Shown one piece after another: positions 9,842 to 17,119 of a stretch of 64,000 nucleotides of DNA. A program made the position numbers and the translations under genes. The notes under the pieces are model-generated. The model was not told the DNA's origin, ran no database searches, and worked only from the letters and a program-made list of their open reading frames with translations. Source of the stretch: Fidelibacterota bacterium (GTDB taxonomy: Bacteria; Marinisomatota; Marinisomatia; Marinisomatales; S15-B10); the NCBI GenBank assembly GCA_002715465.1, contig PAYY01000005.1, positions 9,226 to 73,225 of the forward strand, given 5' to 3'. Each line of letters begins with the position of its first letter. Position 1 is the first letter of the stretch.

Positions 9842-10861
9842 TCAATAATAAATCATATAACCTTCTTTAATGAGTTCACGATTCATTAAGGAATTAACAG
9901 CTTCTTTAGGATTTATATTCTCATATAAAACTGAATAAACGCTAGATACAATTGGCATTTCAATGTTTTTTAGTACTGACAATTCTTTTGTTGCTGATGT
10001 TGTTTTCACACCTTCGGCTATCATTGACATTTCATTAAGGATTTCTTCTAGTGGTCTGCCTACTCCAATTTGTTCTCCAACATATCTATTCCTACTATGA
10101 TGACTTAGACAGGTGGCAATAAGATCCCCAATTCCACTTAGTCCAGCAAAAGTTTCAGCTTTCCCACCTAATGAAACTCCTAAACGAGAGATTTCAACAA
10201 TACCTCTAGTAATAAGTGATGCTTTTGTATTATCACCAAAACCTATGCCATCACAAATACCTGATGCTAAAGCAATAACATTTTTTATAGATCCACCTAA
10301 TTCTACACCTATAATGTCATTATTAGTGTAAATCCTCAATGAATTTGATGAGAATAACTTTTGTACCTCTTTGGAGGTTTCAAGATTGTCGCTTGCTGCA
10401 ACTAAAGATGTTGGATGACCCAAAGCTACTTCTTCAGCATGACTAGGTCCTGATAAAGTAACAATATTTCCAGATATTATATCGGAAGTTTCTAGTATAA
10501 TCTCACTTATTCGTTTAAATGTATTTTGTTCGATACCTTTAGATAAATTTATAATTTTTGTACCTAGGAGATTTTTAGGTACCCTTAACATCAACTCTCG
10601 AACACCATGTGATGGTACGGCAATAACCATAAATTCTGATTTCGGTAAGTAATTTAAATCTTCAATGAATTTTATAGTTTCAGAAAACCTTAATTGTTCC
10701 AGTAATGGATGGCGGAGTTTTTCTCGCATTTCATTTAGCTGATCTCCATTTCGGTGATAAAGATATACTTCATGACCCAAAGACGAAAGATGTTGAGAAA
10801 TTGTACTACCCCATGAACCACCACCTAGGACCGAAACTTTTCTTTTTTTATTCATATTCAT
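9842..10861 (-). CDS. gpsA: Glycerol-3-phosphate dehydrogenase [NAD(P)+]
   Basis: Reduces dihydroxyacetone phosphate to sn-glycerol-3-phosphate for phospholipid synthesis. The Rossmann motif VSVLGGGSWGSTISQHL is at the start; LSGPSHAEEVALGHPTSLVAAS and GSIKNVIALASGICDGIGFGDNTKASLITRG carry the substrate-site Lys/Asn residues; GLSGIGDLIATC follows. 339 aa, normal. A second ATG two codons in (MNKKRKVSV) could be the real start. It lies alone between the two tRNA genes. Confidence 0.96.
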   Translation of the reverse strand: MNMNKKRKVSVLGGGSWGSTISQHLSSLGHEVYLYHRNGDQLNEMREKLRHPLLEQLRFSETIKFIEDLNYLPKSEFMVIAVPSHGVRELMLRVPKNLLGTKIINLSKGIEQNTFKRISEIILETSDIISGNIVTLSGPSHAEEVALGHPTSLVAASDNLETSKEVQKLFSSNSLRIYTNNDIIGVELGGSIKNVIALASGICDGIGFGDNTKASLITRGIVEISRLGVSLGGKAETFAGLSGIGDLIATCLSHHSRNRYVGEQIGVGRPLEEILNEMSMIAEGVKTTSATKELSVLKNIEMPIVSSVYSVLYENINPKEAVNSLMNRELIKEGYMIYY

Positions 10862-11113
10862 TAAATATTGAATTATATAATACTATTATTAGGAAGTTAA
10901 TATATTCGCAATAAAATTTATTATCAAAGTATTGTATTTCTATCAATATATCAAAAATTAAGGCAGATTTAGAAAAGTGAATATGTTTTAATTGTTTCTG
11001 CATGTTATAATATTTTTTAACCTACCATAAACAATCCCAACTATATTTTTCTTTTTTCAAATTGGTTTGCATATGTAGGTTTAAATAGATAAGGATACGT
11101 ATAAATGAAATTT

Positions 11114-11197
11114 GCCGGGGTGGCGAAACTGGTAGACGCGGCAGACTCAAAATCTGTTGATGGAAACATCGTGTGGGTTCAAGTCCCTCTCCCGGTA
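11114..11197 (+). tRNA. tRNA-Leu (anticodon CAA)
   Basis: Class II tRNA, 84 bases. Anticodon stem GCAGA/TCTGT closes loop CTCAAAA, anticodon CAA (reads UUG). The variable arm GATG-GAAA-CATC is typical of Leu. CCA is not encoded. Slightly imperfect: acceptor G1-U72 and G7-U66 wobbles and a U50-U64 mismatch in the T stem, although the T loop TTCAAGT is normal. Confidence 0.93.
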
Positions 11198-11229
11198 CAA
11201 TCTATTAATTATAATAAATTGTTAACAAG

Positions 11230-11238
11230 TTATCCACA
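11230..11238 (+). promoter_or_regulatory. Single DnaA-box consensus TTATCCACA
   Basis: Perfect match to the E. coli high-affinity DnaA box, 33 bases after tRNA-Leu. Only one copy is visible in this intergenic region, and no dnaA, dnaN, rpmH or gidA genes are nearby. It is therefore not evidence of an origin; it could be a titration or regulatory site, or chance. Confidence 0.4.
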
Positions 11239-11267
11239 ATTATATAAAATAATAAGTATATAAGAAC

Positions 11268-11287
11268 TTAATAAAGTACTTTATTAA
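11268..11287. repeat. 20-bp perfect palindrome
   Basis: TTAATAAAGTACTTTATTAA reads identically on both strands, with no spacer. It is too AT-rich and lacks a loop for a good terminator, so a dimeric protein-binding site is the more natural reading. It lies upstream of the candidate small RNA. Confidence 0.4.
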
Positions 11288-11411
11288 CAGTCTTAAAAGT
11301 TTACTAAAAGCTTAAAGAAATACTTTCACAAACAAGAAAAAGTGAATTTATCGAGGAGAATTATGGATTTAATCCTTTACTGAAAGAGATTGATCTAAAT
11401 AGTGAAAAAGC

Positions 11412-11440
11412 TTGACATGGATAAGATGAGGACCTTAATT
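11412..11440 (+). promoter_or_regulatory. Candidate promoter of the small RNA
   Basis: A perfect TTGACA at 11412-11417, then 17 bases, then TTAATT at 11435-11440 (three of six matches to TATAAT). Transcription would begin about 11447, at the foot of the first hairpin of the RNA candidate. The -10 element is weak. Confidence 0.4.
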
Positions 11441-11445
11441 TTTTA

Positions 11446-11530
11446 ATGAGGCCCTAAAAAGCCTCTCCCGCGAGGTAGGGGTAGATCTTCCACATGCTCC
11501 GAGGTCATAATGAAGTCTACCCCTATTTTT
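11446..11530 (+). ncRNA. Unassigned structured RNA candidate (~80 nt) ending in a terminator-like stem
   Basis: The region is GC-richer than its surroundings and contains ordered hairpins. GAGGC (11448-11452) pairs with GCCTC (11461-11465); alternatively CCTC (11462-11465) pairs with GAGG (11472-11475), the two pairings being mutually exclusive. A 10-bp perfect stem TAGGGGTAGA (11476-11485) / TCTACCCCTA (11516-11525) extends inward by CTTC/GAAG and is followed by TTTTT. A promoter-like TTGACA lies upstream. It does not match SRP RNA, tmRNA or 6S RNA as I know them. The opposite strand also folds, so the direction is inferred from the T-run and promoter. Confidence 0.45.
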
Positions 11531-11539
11531 ATTCTAAAA

Positions 11540-11565
11540 AAAAAGGATGCAAAAGCATCCTTTTT
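11540..11565. terminator. Bidirectional intrinsic terminator
   Basis: AAAAAGGATGC - AAAA - GCATCCTTTTT: an 11-bp stem whose ends supply a T-run on either strand. It lies 12 bases past the stop of the minus-strand gene at 11578 and just after the plus-strand RNA candidate, so it can serve both. Confidence 0.85.
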
Positions 11566-11577
11566 ATATTCTATAAA

Positions 11578-12099
11578 TTAGCGTTTCCGACTACTTGATT
11601 CTTCTTCCTCTTCAGGTTTTGGCGGAACTCTTTCGTTAAGGTCTTTTACATCGGTCTCAATAGTTGTAACTCGTTGATCGAGGTCACCAATAAATCGACG
11701 TTGCTGGCGTCTAAACGAACCTAGATCCTTAGTTATATCTTCACGAGCTTGATTGGCTGTAGAAAAATTTTGTTCAGTATCTCTTTCAAAATTATCCAAA
11801 TCTAATTCAACAGTTTCAATATTTCGTCCTAATGAGTCTGATACTTGATTAATAAAAGTATTATTGGATACTATATCTTTCTGAGCTGTGCGCAGATGTT
11901 TTCCTCGACCAATAAACTGAAGATTTAATGTTTTTAAATCATTCCTAAACTCTTGATTTACTTCATCGACATGTTTTATTTGAAGCTGTTCCATTTCATC
12001 TAATCTAGAAAAAATTTGATCAGTAGTGGTTTTGAAATATACTGCAGCAGCGATCCACGCAATTACAATTAATATTAATAATTTATCCCTAGTTTCCAT
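11578..12099 (-). CDS. Single-pass membrane protein with periplasmic coiled coil, unknown function
   Basis: 173 aa. One N-terminal membrane helix at about residues 7-23 (LLILIVIAWIAAAVYFK), then around 120 residues of heptad-like, charged helix (MEQLQIKHVDEVNQEFRNDL through RVTTIETDVKDLNERV), then a disordered acidic-basic tail PPKPEEEEESSSRKR. I do not recognise a family. It is 12 bases downstream of the gene at 12112, which encodes another coiled-coil protein, so the two may act together. A strong terminator follows. Confidence 0.7.
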   Translation of the reverse strand: METRDKLLILIVIAWIAAAVYFKTTTDQIFSRLDEMEQLQIKHVDEVNQEFRNDLKTLNLQFIGRGKHLRTAQKDIVSNNTFINQVSDSLGRNIETVELDLDNFERDTEQNFSTANQAREDITKDLGSFRRQQRRFIGDLDQRVTTIETDVKDLNERVPPKPEEEEESSSRKR

Positions 12100-12111
12100 T
12101 GTCTCTCCCTA

Positions 12112-12444
12112 TCACTTATCTAATGCTTCAAGTTTTTTTTCCCACGCACTCATTTCTTTTGCAGGATTGGATTGAATTTCTGATGATAATTCTGGTTCAT
12201 CTAAGTTAGAATTTTTTATTTTTTTCATTAATTCATCGCGTAATTCACCCTTTTCTTTTAATTCTCCCATAAGTGAACCTACCTCTTCATTGAATTCTTT
12301 AACAGTATTTTCCAGTCTTAAAATTAATTCATCCATTAATACTGTACCATAAGAGTCACTAATTCCTTCAATAAGATCATCTAATTTATTAGAAAGATAA
12401 TTCTTTGTAGAATCAGCATTATTTAAATCTACTGTCATATACAA
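12112..12444 (-). CDS. Small coiled-coil protein, paralogue of the 55.1 kb gene
   Basis: 110 aa, no signal peptide or membrane helix. It is clearly homologous to the protein at 55065-55496: both have the pattern L..K...L..GI...YG...L.EL..RLE.TV..FN.EV..L...LK, and both carry EMSxWEKxLEA (EMSAWEKKLEALDK here, at the extreme C-terminus). Helical and probably dimeric. I know no named family. It is likely co-transcribed with the membrane coiled-coil protein at 11578. Confidence 0.75.
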   Translation of the reverse strand: MYMTVDLNNADSTKNYLSNKLDDLIEGISDSYGTVLMDELILRLENTVKEFNEEVGSLMGELKEKGELRDELMKKIKNSNLDEPELSSEIQSNPAKEMSAWEKKLEALDK

Positions 12445-12552
12445 TTAATTCTGATAATATTTTCCATAAACTTAAAGTCCATTTTATTAATGTAATATAT
12501 GAAATTAACATAATTACGAGTGAAGATTACCAAAACTCCTCGGTAACAACAA

Positions 12553-13689
12553 CTAATTTTTAAGTTGAATAACTTGTTTATTGTATTTTTTTATTTTAAA
12601 CAAGGTGTCAGCGAATACATCTTTATCCGAAATTGGATTTTCTGTAAATAAGCCCGTTAATTTAAGATTGCTGTACTTAACCTTCAAATTATTGTAGGAA
12701 CCTCGAAAATCAATTAATTGTTCTAATCGAATATAATTTTCCCCCTTCATAAAATTAATTGCTTTTAAAGTTGATTTCAAAGCATCTCTTAATTCTATAT
12801 CTGGTGTCCTTGATGAACTATTAATTAGAATATCAATATCTTCTATTGTTCCATCTGGCCTGATGATTAATTGTATATGACAATTCCCATAATAGTGTCT
12901 AATTGAATTTAAAGAGTTTTTAAATATTTGATCAAAATTATCTTTATAAGAATTAATAATTTTTGAAATTCCTACTAGAGATCTACCGGTATCTGAATTT
13001 CCCCAAAAGTCAATGTTATTTTCTGCCTCCAAAATCGCACGAAGCCGTAAATAATCTTGTTCCATTTCCAAAATTTTTATATCATTAATTCTTTGTGATT
13101 CGTATCTTTTTTTTATTTTATTATATTTTTCATTTTCTAACCAAAGATTTGCTTCTCTTGAACTTTCAATTAATAAATCATCTAAAATGCTATCTTCTTT
13201 TCTATCCCATTTTGCAAAACCCTTACTTTCTATCGCTTTAATAATTGGATTAAAAATTACTGCTTGAAATTTATCTCCAAGATTATTTGAGGCATCTTGC
13301 ATAATTTGATTGTTGTTTGAACCGATATCAGCGCCTGAAGCTCTTTTGAAGGTTCTAACCTCTGAATATACAACAATAGTAAGACGATCTTGAGCGCTTA
13401 CAAAAATTGTATAGTAGATTGGTCGAAAAAGTCTATTAATGACTCTCAATTGTGTTGTAAAGGAATTATCAATTTCATCAAAAGTAGAAATTTTGTATCC
13501 CAAACTTTCAAATACTAATTGAGCTTCTCTAAGAGCATCTTCATTATTTAAATTATGCTCGAAAGTTCGGACCATTGGGGGTTTTTCATCACATGAGTAA
13601 AAGTTTCCTGAAGAACTTAAAATGACTAATGAAAAAAGATATCTATTAAAAAAAGTCTTATAAAGTGATGTTATTTTAATAAATATCAC
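12553..13689 (-). CDS. Probable lipoprotein with TonB-C-like terminal domain
   Basis: 378 aa. A hydrophobic N-terminus (about residues 15-32) is followed by Cys in a weak lipobox (GNFYSCDEKPP), suggesting an envelope lipoprotein. The middle is helical and charged. About residues 270-320 (HIQLIIRPDGTIEDIDILIN, SSRTPDIELRDALKSTLKAI) resemble the TonB/TolA C-terminal fold pattern, in which a G-x-I/V strand is followed by SSxxxxLD/ELxxAxxxAL. That resemblance is pattern-based and unproven. Its start overlaps the end of the gene at 13676 by 14 bases, so the two are coupled. Confidence 0.6.
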   Translation of the reverse strand: MIFIKITSLYKTFFNRYLFSLVILSSSGNFYSCDEKPPMVRTFEHNLNNEDALREAQLVFESLGYKISTFDEIDNSFTTQLRVINRLFRPIYYTIFVSAQDRLTIVVYSEVRTFKRASGADIGSNNNQIMQDASNNLGDKFQAVIFNPIIKAIESKGFAKWDRKEDSILDDLLIESSREANLWLENEKYNKIKKRYESQRINDIKILEMEQDYLRLRAILEAENNIDFWGNSDTGRSLVGISKIINSYKDNFDQIFKNSLNSIRHYYGNCHIQLIIRPDGTIEDIDILINSSSRTPDIELRDALKSTLKAINFMKGENYIRLEQLIDFRGSYNNLKVKYSNLKLTGLFTENPISDKDVFADTLFKIKKYNKQVIQLKN

Positions 13690-14398
13690 TTATTGAAGTT
13701 TTTTCAAAAATATCTAAAGAATCTTTTTTTACAGTATGGTAATATTTTGAATTGTAGTAATAGAGCCTTAAATATTTAGAAGTTTCTAAAAATACTGGAA
13801 TATCATCGGAAATTTGAGGTTGAACAGATTCTAATAGTAATTCTATGCTAATATCTTCATAGAGCCATGAAGATCTAAAATAGGCTCTGCTCAATTTTGG
13901 AAAGCTAGAAAAGAGATACTCTCTATCAGTGCCCATTTCATTCTGACTTGTTCGCATGGGAGGTCCATATTTTTTTGACAACTCCTTTTCAATTCTATGA
14001 AATTCACTTATATGATTTTCTATTTTATTAATTTCCCCAATTTTTGAGAATTGAATTACCACTTTCCAAAAGCCCGAATCTGAAAAGAAGTATGTATAGT
14101 TAACTGAATCATTTCCTAATGTCCCAATAATAGTCTTAGAATTAGTTTCCTCATTTGAATTAATAGGAACTGTAGAATTCGAGTCAAGCAACTCTATAGA
14201 TGATCCCCATGCAAGACCTTTGTATCCAAAACTTAAGGTTTCATTCTTTTTTATTATTAAGGAAGTGTCAATAATTGATTCTGATGTATCATCCTCATTT
14301 TGTTCTAGATCAAAATCAGATTCATTAAAAATAGTTGTATCAGGTATTTCTTGGGCAGTAAGTATAGATAGTAATGTTATATTTATAAAAATTTTCAT
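13676..14398 (-). CDS. Secreted protein of unknown function
   Basis: 240 aa. A signal peptide (MKIFINITLLSILTAQ) is followed by an acidic, disordered stretch. A folded part begins at GYKGLAWGSSIELL and contains two segments where Trp sits in a strand (DSGFWKVVIQF, RSSWLYEDISIELLLES). No family recognised. It overlaps the TonB-C-like lipoprotein gene and follows a small membrane protein by 8 bases, forming a three-gene envelope group. Confidence 0.65.
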   Translation of the reverse strand: MKIFINITLLSILTAQEIPDTTIFNESDFDLEQNEDDTSESIIDTSLIIKKNETLSFGYKGLAWGSSIELLDSNSTVPINSNEETNSKTIIGTLGNDSVNYTYFFSDSGFWKVVIQFSKIGEINKIENHISEFHRIEKELSKKYGPPMRTSQNEMGTDREYLFSSFPKLSRAYFRSSWLYEDISIELLLESVQPQISDDIPVFLETSKYLRLYYYNSKYYHTVKKDSLDIFEKTSISDIY

Positions 14399-14406
14399 GA
14401 ATTATC

Positions 14407-14808
14407 CTAAACCTTATTTTTATTATTTATAATAGAGGGGAAATAATTAACTATATAATAAGCTATAAAAACAAAAACGGCACCCTGAAGAAGCATTAGT
14501 GATCCAGCGAAAACACCTAAAATCATAACTGACCATAAAGGAATAAGTTTATGTATTTTTTTTGAAAAATCGTCACCTTTTTGAAAGAATTTGTAAGAAA
14601 TAAAGCTCACTATCAAAAAAACAGAAGTTATTAGAAATGGAATATTTAATTCATTAGAAACAATGGTAATTGCAGCCAGTGTAATTGAAAGTAATGCATA
14701 ATTACCTACTTCATCTTTAGGTATTATTTTAGATTTCCCTAAGGATAAAATAACTACAAAAATAGTCGCAAAAATTAATTTTATAGAGAAAGCTATAGCA
14801 CTTAACAT
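14407..14808 (-). CDS. Small integral membrane protein
   Basis: 133 aa with about four membrane helices: AFSIKLIFATIFVVILSLG, ALLSITLAAITIVSN, FLITSVFLIVSFISYKFF, and a C-terminal pair around VMILGVFAGSLMLLQGAVFV. There are no conserved catalytic residues I can identify and no family assignment. It heads the group running to 12553. Confidence 0.6.
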   Translation of the reverse strand: MLSAIAFSIKLIFATIFVVILSLGKSKIIPKDEVGNYALLSITLAAITIVSNELNIPFLITSVFLIVSFISYKFFQKGDDFSKKIHKLIPLWSVMILGVFAGSLMLLQGAVFVFIAYYIVNYFPSIINNKNKV

Positions 14809-14891
14809 TTAATTCATCTTTTTTTATTTAAACTAAAAACTCGGATTATTTAAGTCTACATAAAGAAAATATATATACAAAGGAAAACCAA

Positions 14892-15947
14892 TTATGATAT
14901 TATTTTCCCAATTCTTTGAAATCTTGGACCTTTACCAAATTCCCAAGACATATAAACCACAACGGCTTCGCCTAAAATAAGTTTTTCAGGAACAAAACCC
15001 CAGTATCTTGAGTCAGCACTGTCATCTCTATTATCTCCCATCATCCAGTAATAATTTTGTTTAACTAAATAAGATTCCATCGAGGTCATGGGCTTTCCAT
15101 CAATCCAAAGATATTTGAATGCATCATCAGTGAATTTAAAATTCCAAACATTTAGGAGTCTTCCATTTGAATTTCCTGGGTTATAATATTTATCAAATAA
15201 TTTATCAACCTTTTTTGGCCAATATTTACTATTAGAAAAAAATCCATGAATTATACTTCCTAATCCGGAGACATATCTTCTGGCGATGTCATTTGGATCT
15301 TTCATTGTAAAAATATACTCTCCATCAATACCATCACCTTTAAGAAGTATTTGATGGCCGTCCATTAACATCAGTGGCATTAGATAATCCCAATCTGTAG
15401 ATTCATTAATCAAAATAGTATCTCCAACCTTGGGGATTTTAATGGGGCCAAAATTATCTCTATTCCAAATTTTTCTTAAAAAAATTCCGGGTTGGTTTAA
15501 TTCTTCATTAAAAATATTATTATCAACAAATTTACCATTTTCAGATAATGGAGATAATTTCCCATCAACATATAATTCTTTATTTTTTACAAAAATATTT
15601 TGACCTGGTTCACCTACGCATCTTTTTACATATTTTTGAAAATTATCTCTAGGGTATTTAAAGATCACTATATCACCATTATGTGGCCTACGAAAATGTG
15701 GAAATCTAGCCCAAGGAATATGAAGACCAAGTTCAGTATATGGGATTCCGATCCAATCAGGAGTTCTCATACCAAAAACAAATTTATTTCCTATTAAAAA
15801 ATCCCCTGTCATAATACTATTTTCCATAGAACCTGTTGGAACTATGTATGCTTCTATGATTGTAGCACGTAGTGACAAAGCTATAATAAGGATAATAAAA
15901 AGAGATTTAATTTCTTTTAGAATCTTATCTATTCTATTCTTTCTCAT
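14892..15947 (-). CDS. lepB: Signal peptidase I
   Basis: Cleaves signal peptides at the outer face of the inner membrane. An N-terminal membrane helix (FIILIIALSLRATII) leads into YIVPTGSMENSI with catalytic Ser40, then KYVKRCVGEPGQ with the general-base Lys108, and box E MMGDNRDDSADSRYWGFV near residue 310. At 351 aa it is long: roughly 180 residues separate the Lys box and the GDNRDDS box, holding an extra domain with a few aromatic-rich segments. Both catalytic residues are intact. Confidence 0.95.
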   Translation of the reverse strand: MRKNRIDKILKEIKSLFIILIIALSLRATIIEAYIVPTGSMENSIMTGDFLIGNKFVFGMRTPDWIGIPYTELGLHIPWARFPHFRRPHNGDIVIFKYPRDNFQKYVKRCVGEPGQNIFVKNKELYVDGKLSPLSENGKFVDNNIFNEELNQPGIFLRKIWNRDNFGPIKIPKVGDTILINESTDWDYLMPLMLMDGHQILLKGDGIDGEYIFTMKDPNDIARRYVSGLGSIIHGFFSNSKYWPKKVDKLFDKYYNPGNSNGRLLNVWNFKFTDDAFKYLWIDGKPMTSMESYLVKQNYYWMMGDNRDDSADSRYWGFVPEKLILGEAVVVYMSWEFGKGPRFQRIGKIIS

Positions 15948-15997
15948 AATACAAATTTACAGTACTTAATTAATGACACAAATATGAACGAATATTA

Positions 15998-16924
15998 TCA
16001 AATAATATATTTCTTTTTGTATTTAATTATAGGTTTTTCTGAACCAAAAATTATTGAAACTCTATCAAACCTATATTGGTAATATTTTGATTTGTTTAAT
16101 TTATAAGGGTGAATTTTATTTTTTATATCTTCTATTTGGGCTCTCACAAATTTCTTTTTATACGCGCTATTTTTTCCAAGAATCGAATCAATCTTTGTAA
16201 AAACCACTACGTTATTTTCTTGTGAAATAATATGAAAATTTCTATTACCACTATTATTTATAAAAACATTTATAATAGTATGATTTTTCCTTACCAATTC
16301 TCGTGAAATTAATCCTATGGTCCATTGGAGAATTTTCTTGTCTTCGATTAATTTATTAAAAGTCGGCATATAATTTGGAACTGGTCGAAATGATTTCCGA
16401 TGAATAGGTGAAGCAAGATTTTTCTGTAATAAAGAAATGTGTCCTTTAGTGCCATATCCTTTGTTCTTATGAAAATCATAATTGGGAAAGACAAGACTAT
16501 AATTTTTCATAATCCTATCTCTACTTACTTTAGCAACTATCGAAGCGGCACTAATTACAGGTATTATATTGTCACCTCCTATTACTCCTTTATTCTTAAT
16601 TATTTGATCGGGTAAAGGGAAACCATCAATGAGAGCTTCATGAGGTCTAGTAGTTAGTTTTCCAATAGCCAACTGCATTGCCTTATAGGTAGCGTTTAGA
16701 ATATTAATTTCCTCTATAATATCTTCATGGATTACACCAATTCCTATAGCTATTGATTTATCGTATATTTCATTAAAAAGAAAGTCACGTTTATTTTCAG
16801 AAAGTTTTTTTGAATCTTTAAGATCTTTTATTATGATATTTGGTTTCAGTATTACTGCTGCAGCAACTACAGGACCAGCAATAGAGCCACGGCCAGCTTC
16901 GTCAACACCGGCAATTAATTTCAA
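15998..16924 (-). CDS. rnhB: Ribonuclease HII with C-terminal degenerate YraN-like domain
   Basis: Residues 1-190 are a complete RNase HII: AGVDEAGRGSIAGPVVAAAV with D8/E9, D100 in LIDGFPLP, D136 in SIVAKVSRDRIM, and GYGTKGH. It removes ribonucleotides from DNA and RNA/DNA hybrids. Residues about 197-305 follow the UPF0102/YraN layout (a GxxSREL helix, then NRNFHIISQENNVVVFTK, then YRFDRVSIIF), but the nuclease residues E-D-E-K of YraN are replaced by N229, H231, K244 and D246. rnhB and yraN are often adjacent in bacteria, so this looks like a fusion followed by loss of the second activity. Confidence 0.9.
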   Translation of the reverse strand: MKLIAGVDEAGRGSIAGPVVAAAVILKPNIIIKDLKDSKKLSENKRDFLFNEIYDKSIAIGIGVIHEDIIEEINILNATYKAMQLAIGKLTTRPHEALIDGFPLPDQIIKNKGVIGGDNIIPVISAASIVAKVSRDRIMKNYSLVFPNYDFHKNKGYGTKGHISLLQKNLASPIHRKSFRPVPNYMPTFNKLIEDKKILQWTIGLISRELVRKNHTIINVFINNSGNRNFHIISQENNVVVFTKIDSILGKNSAYKKKFVRAQIEDIKNKIHPYKLNKSKYYQYRFDRVSIIFGSEKPIIKYKKKYII

Positions 16925-17119
16925 GAGAAAATACCCATTATATAATTATTTTACAGTTTTTAAATCGATAAGCTATATAGTTTATGAAACATTTAATTTG
17001 TTGGAATTATAGTGAATTTTACTTTATCATCTTCATTTAAAAATTAAAAAACATTTTAAATTAGTAGATCTGTGAGTTGTTAAATTTTCTTCGCATTGTA
17101 TTAATCTGATAATAGAAAA

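Larger units (their letters stand above)
11198..11577. other. Longest non-coding stretch of the window
   Basis: 380 bases between tRNA-Leu and the coiled-coil membrane protein with no credible reading frame. It holds, in order: a DnaA-box sequence (11230), a 20-bp perfect palindrome (11268), a candidate promoter (11412), a structured RNA candidate (11446) and a bidirectional terminator (11540). The 252 bases before tRNA-Leu (10862-11113) are AT-rich, and I see nothing definite in them. Confidence 0.6.

Noticed and set aside
11198..11577. Chromosomal replication origin
   Set aside because: Only one DnaA box, no dnaA/dnaN/rpmH/gidA nearby, and the same gene strand on either side gives no sign of a replication switch.
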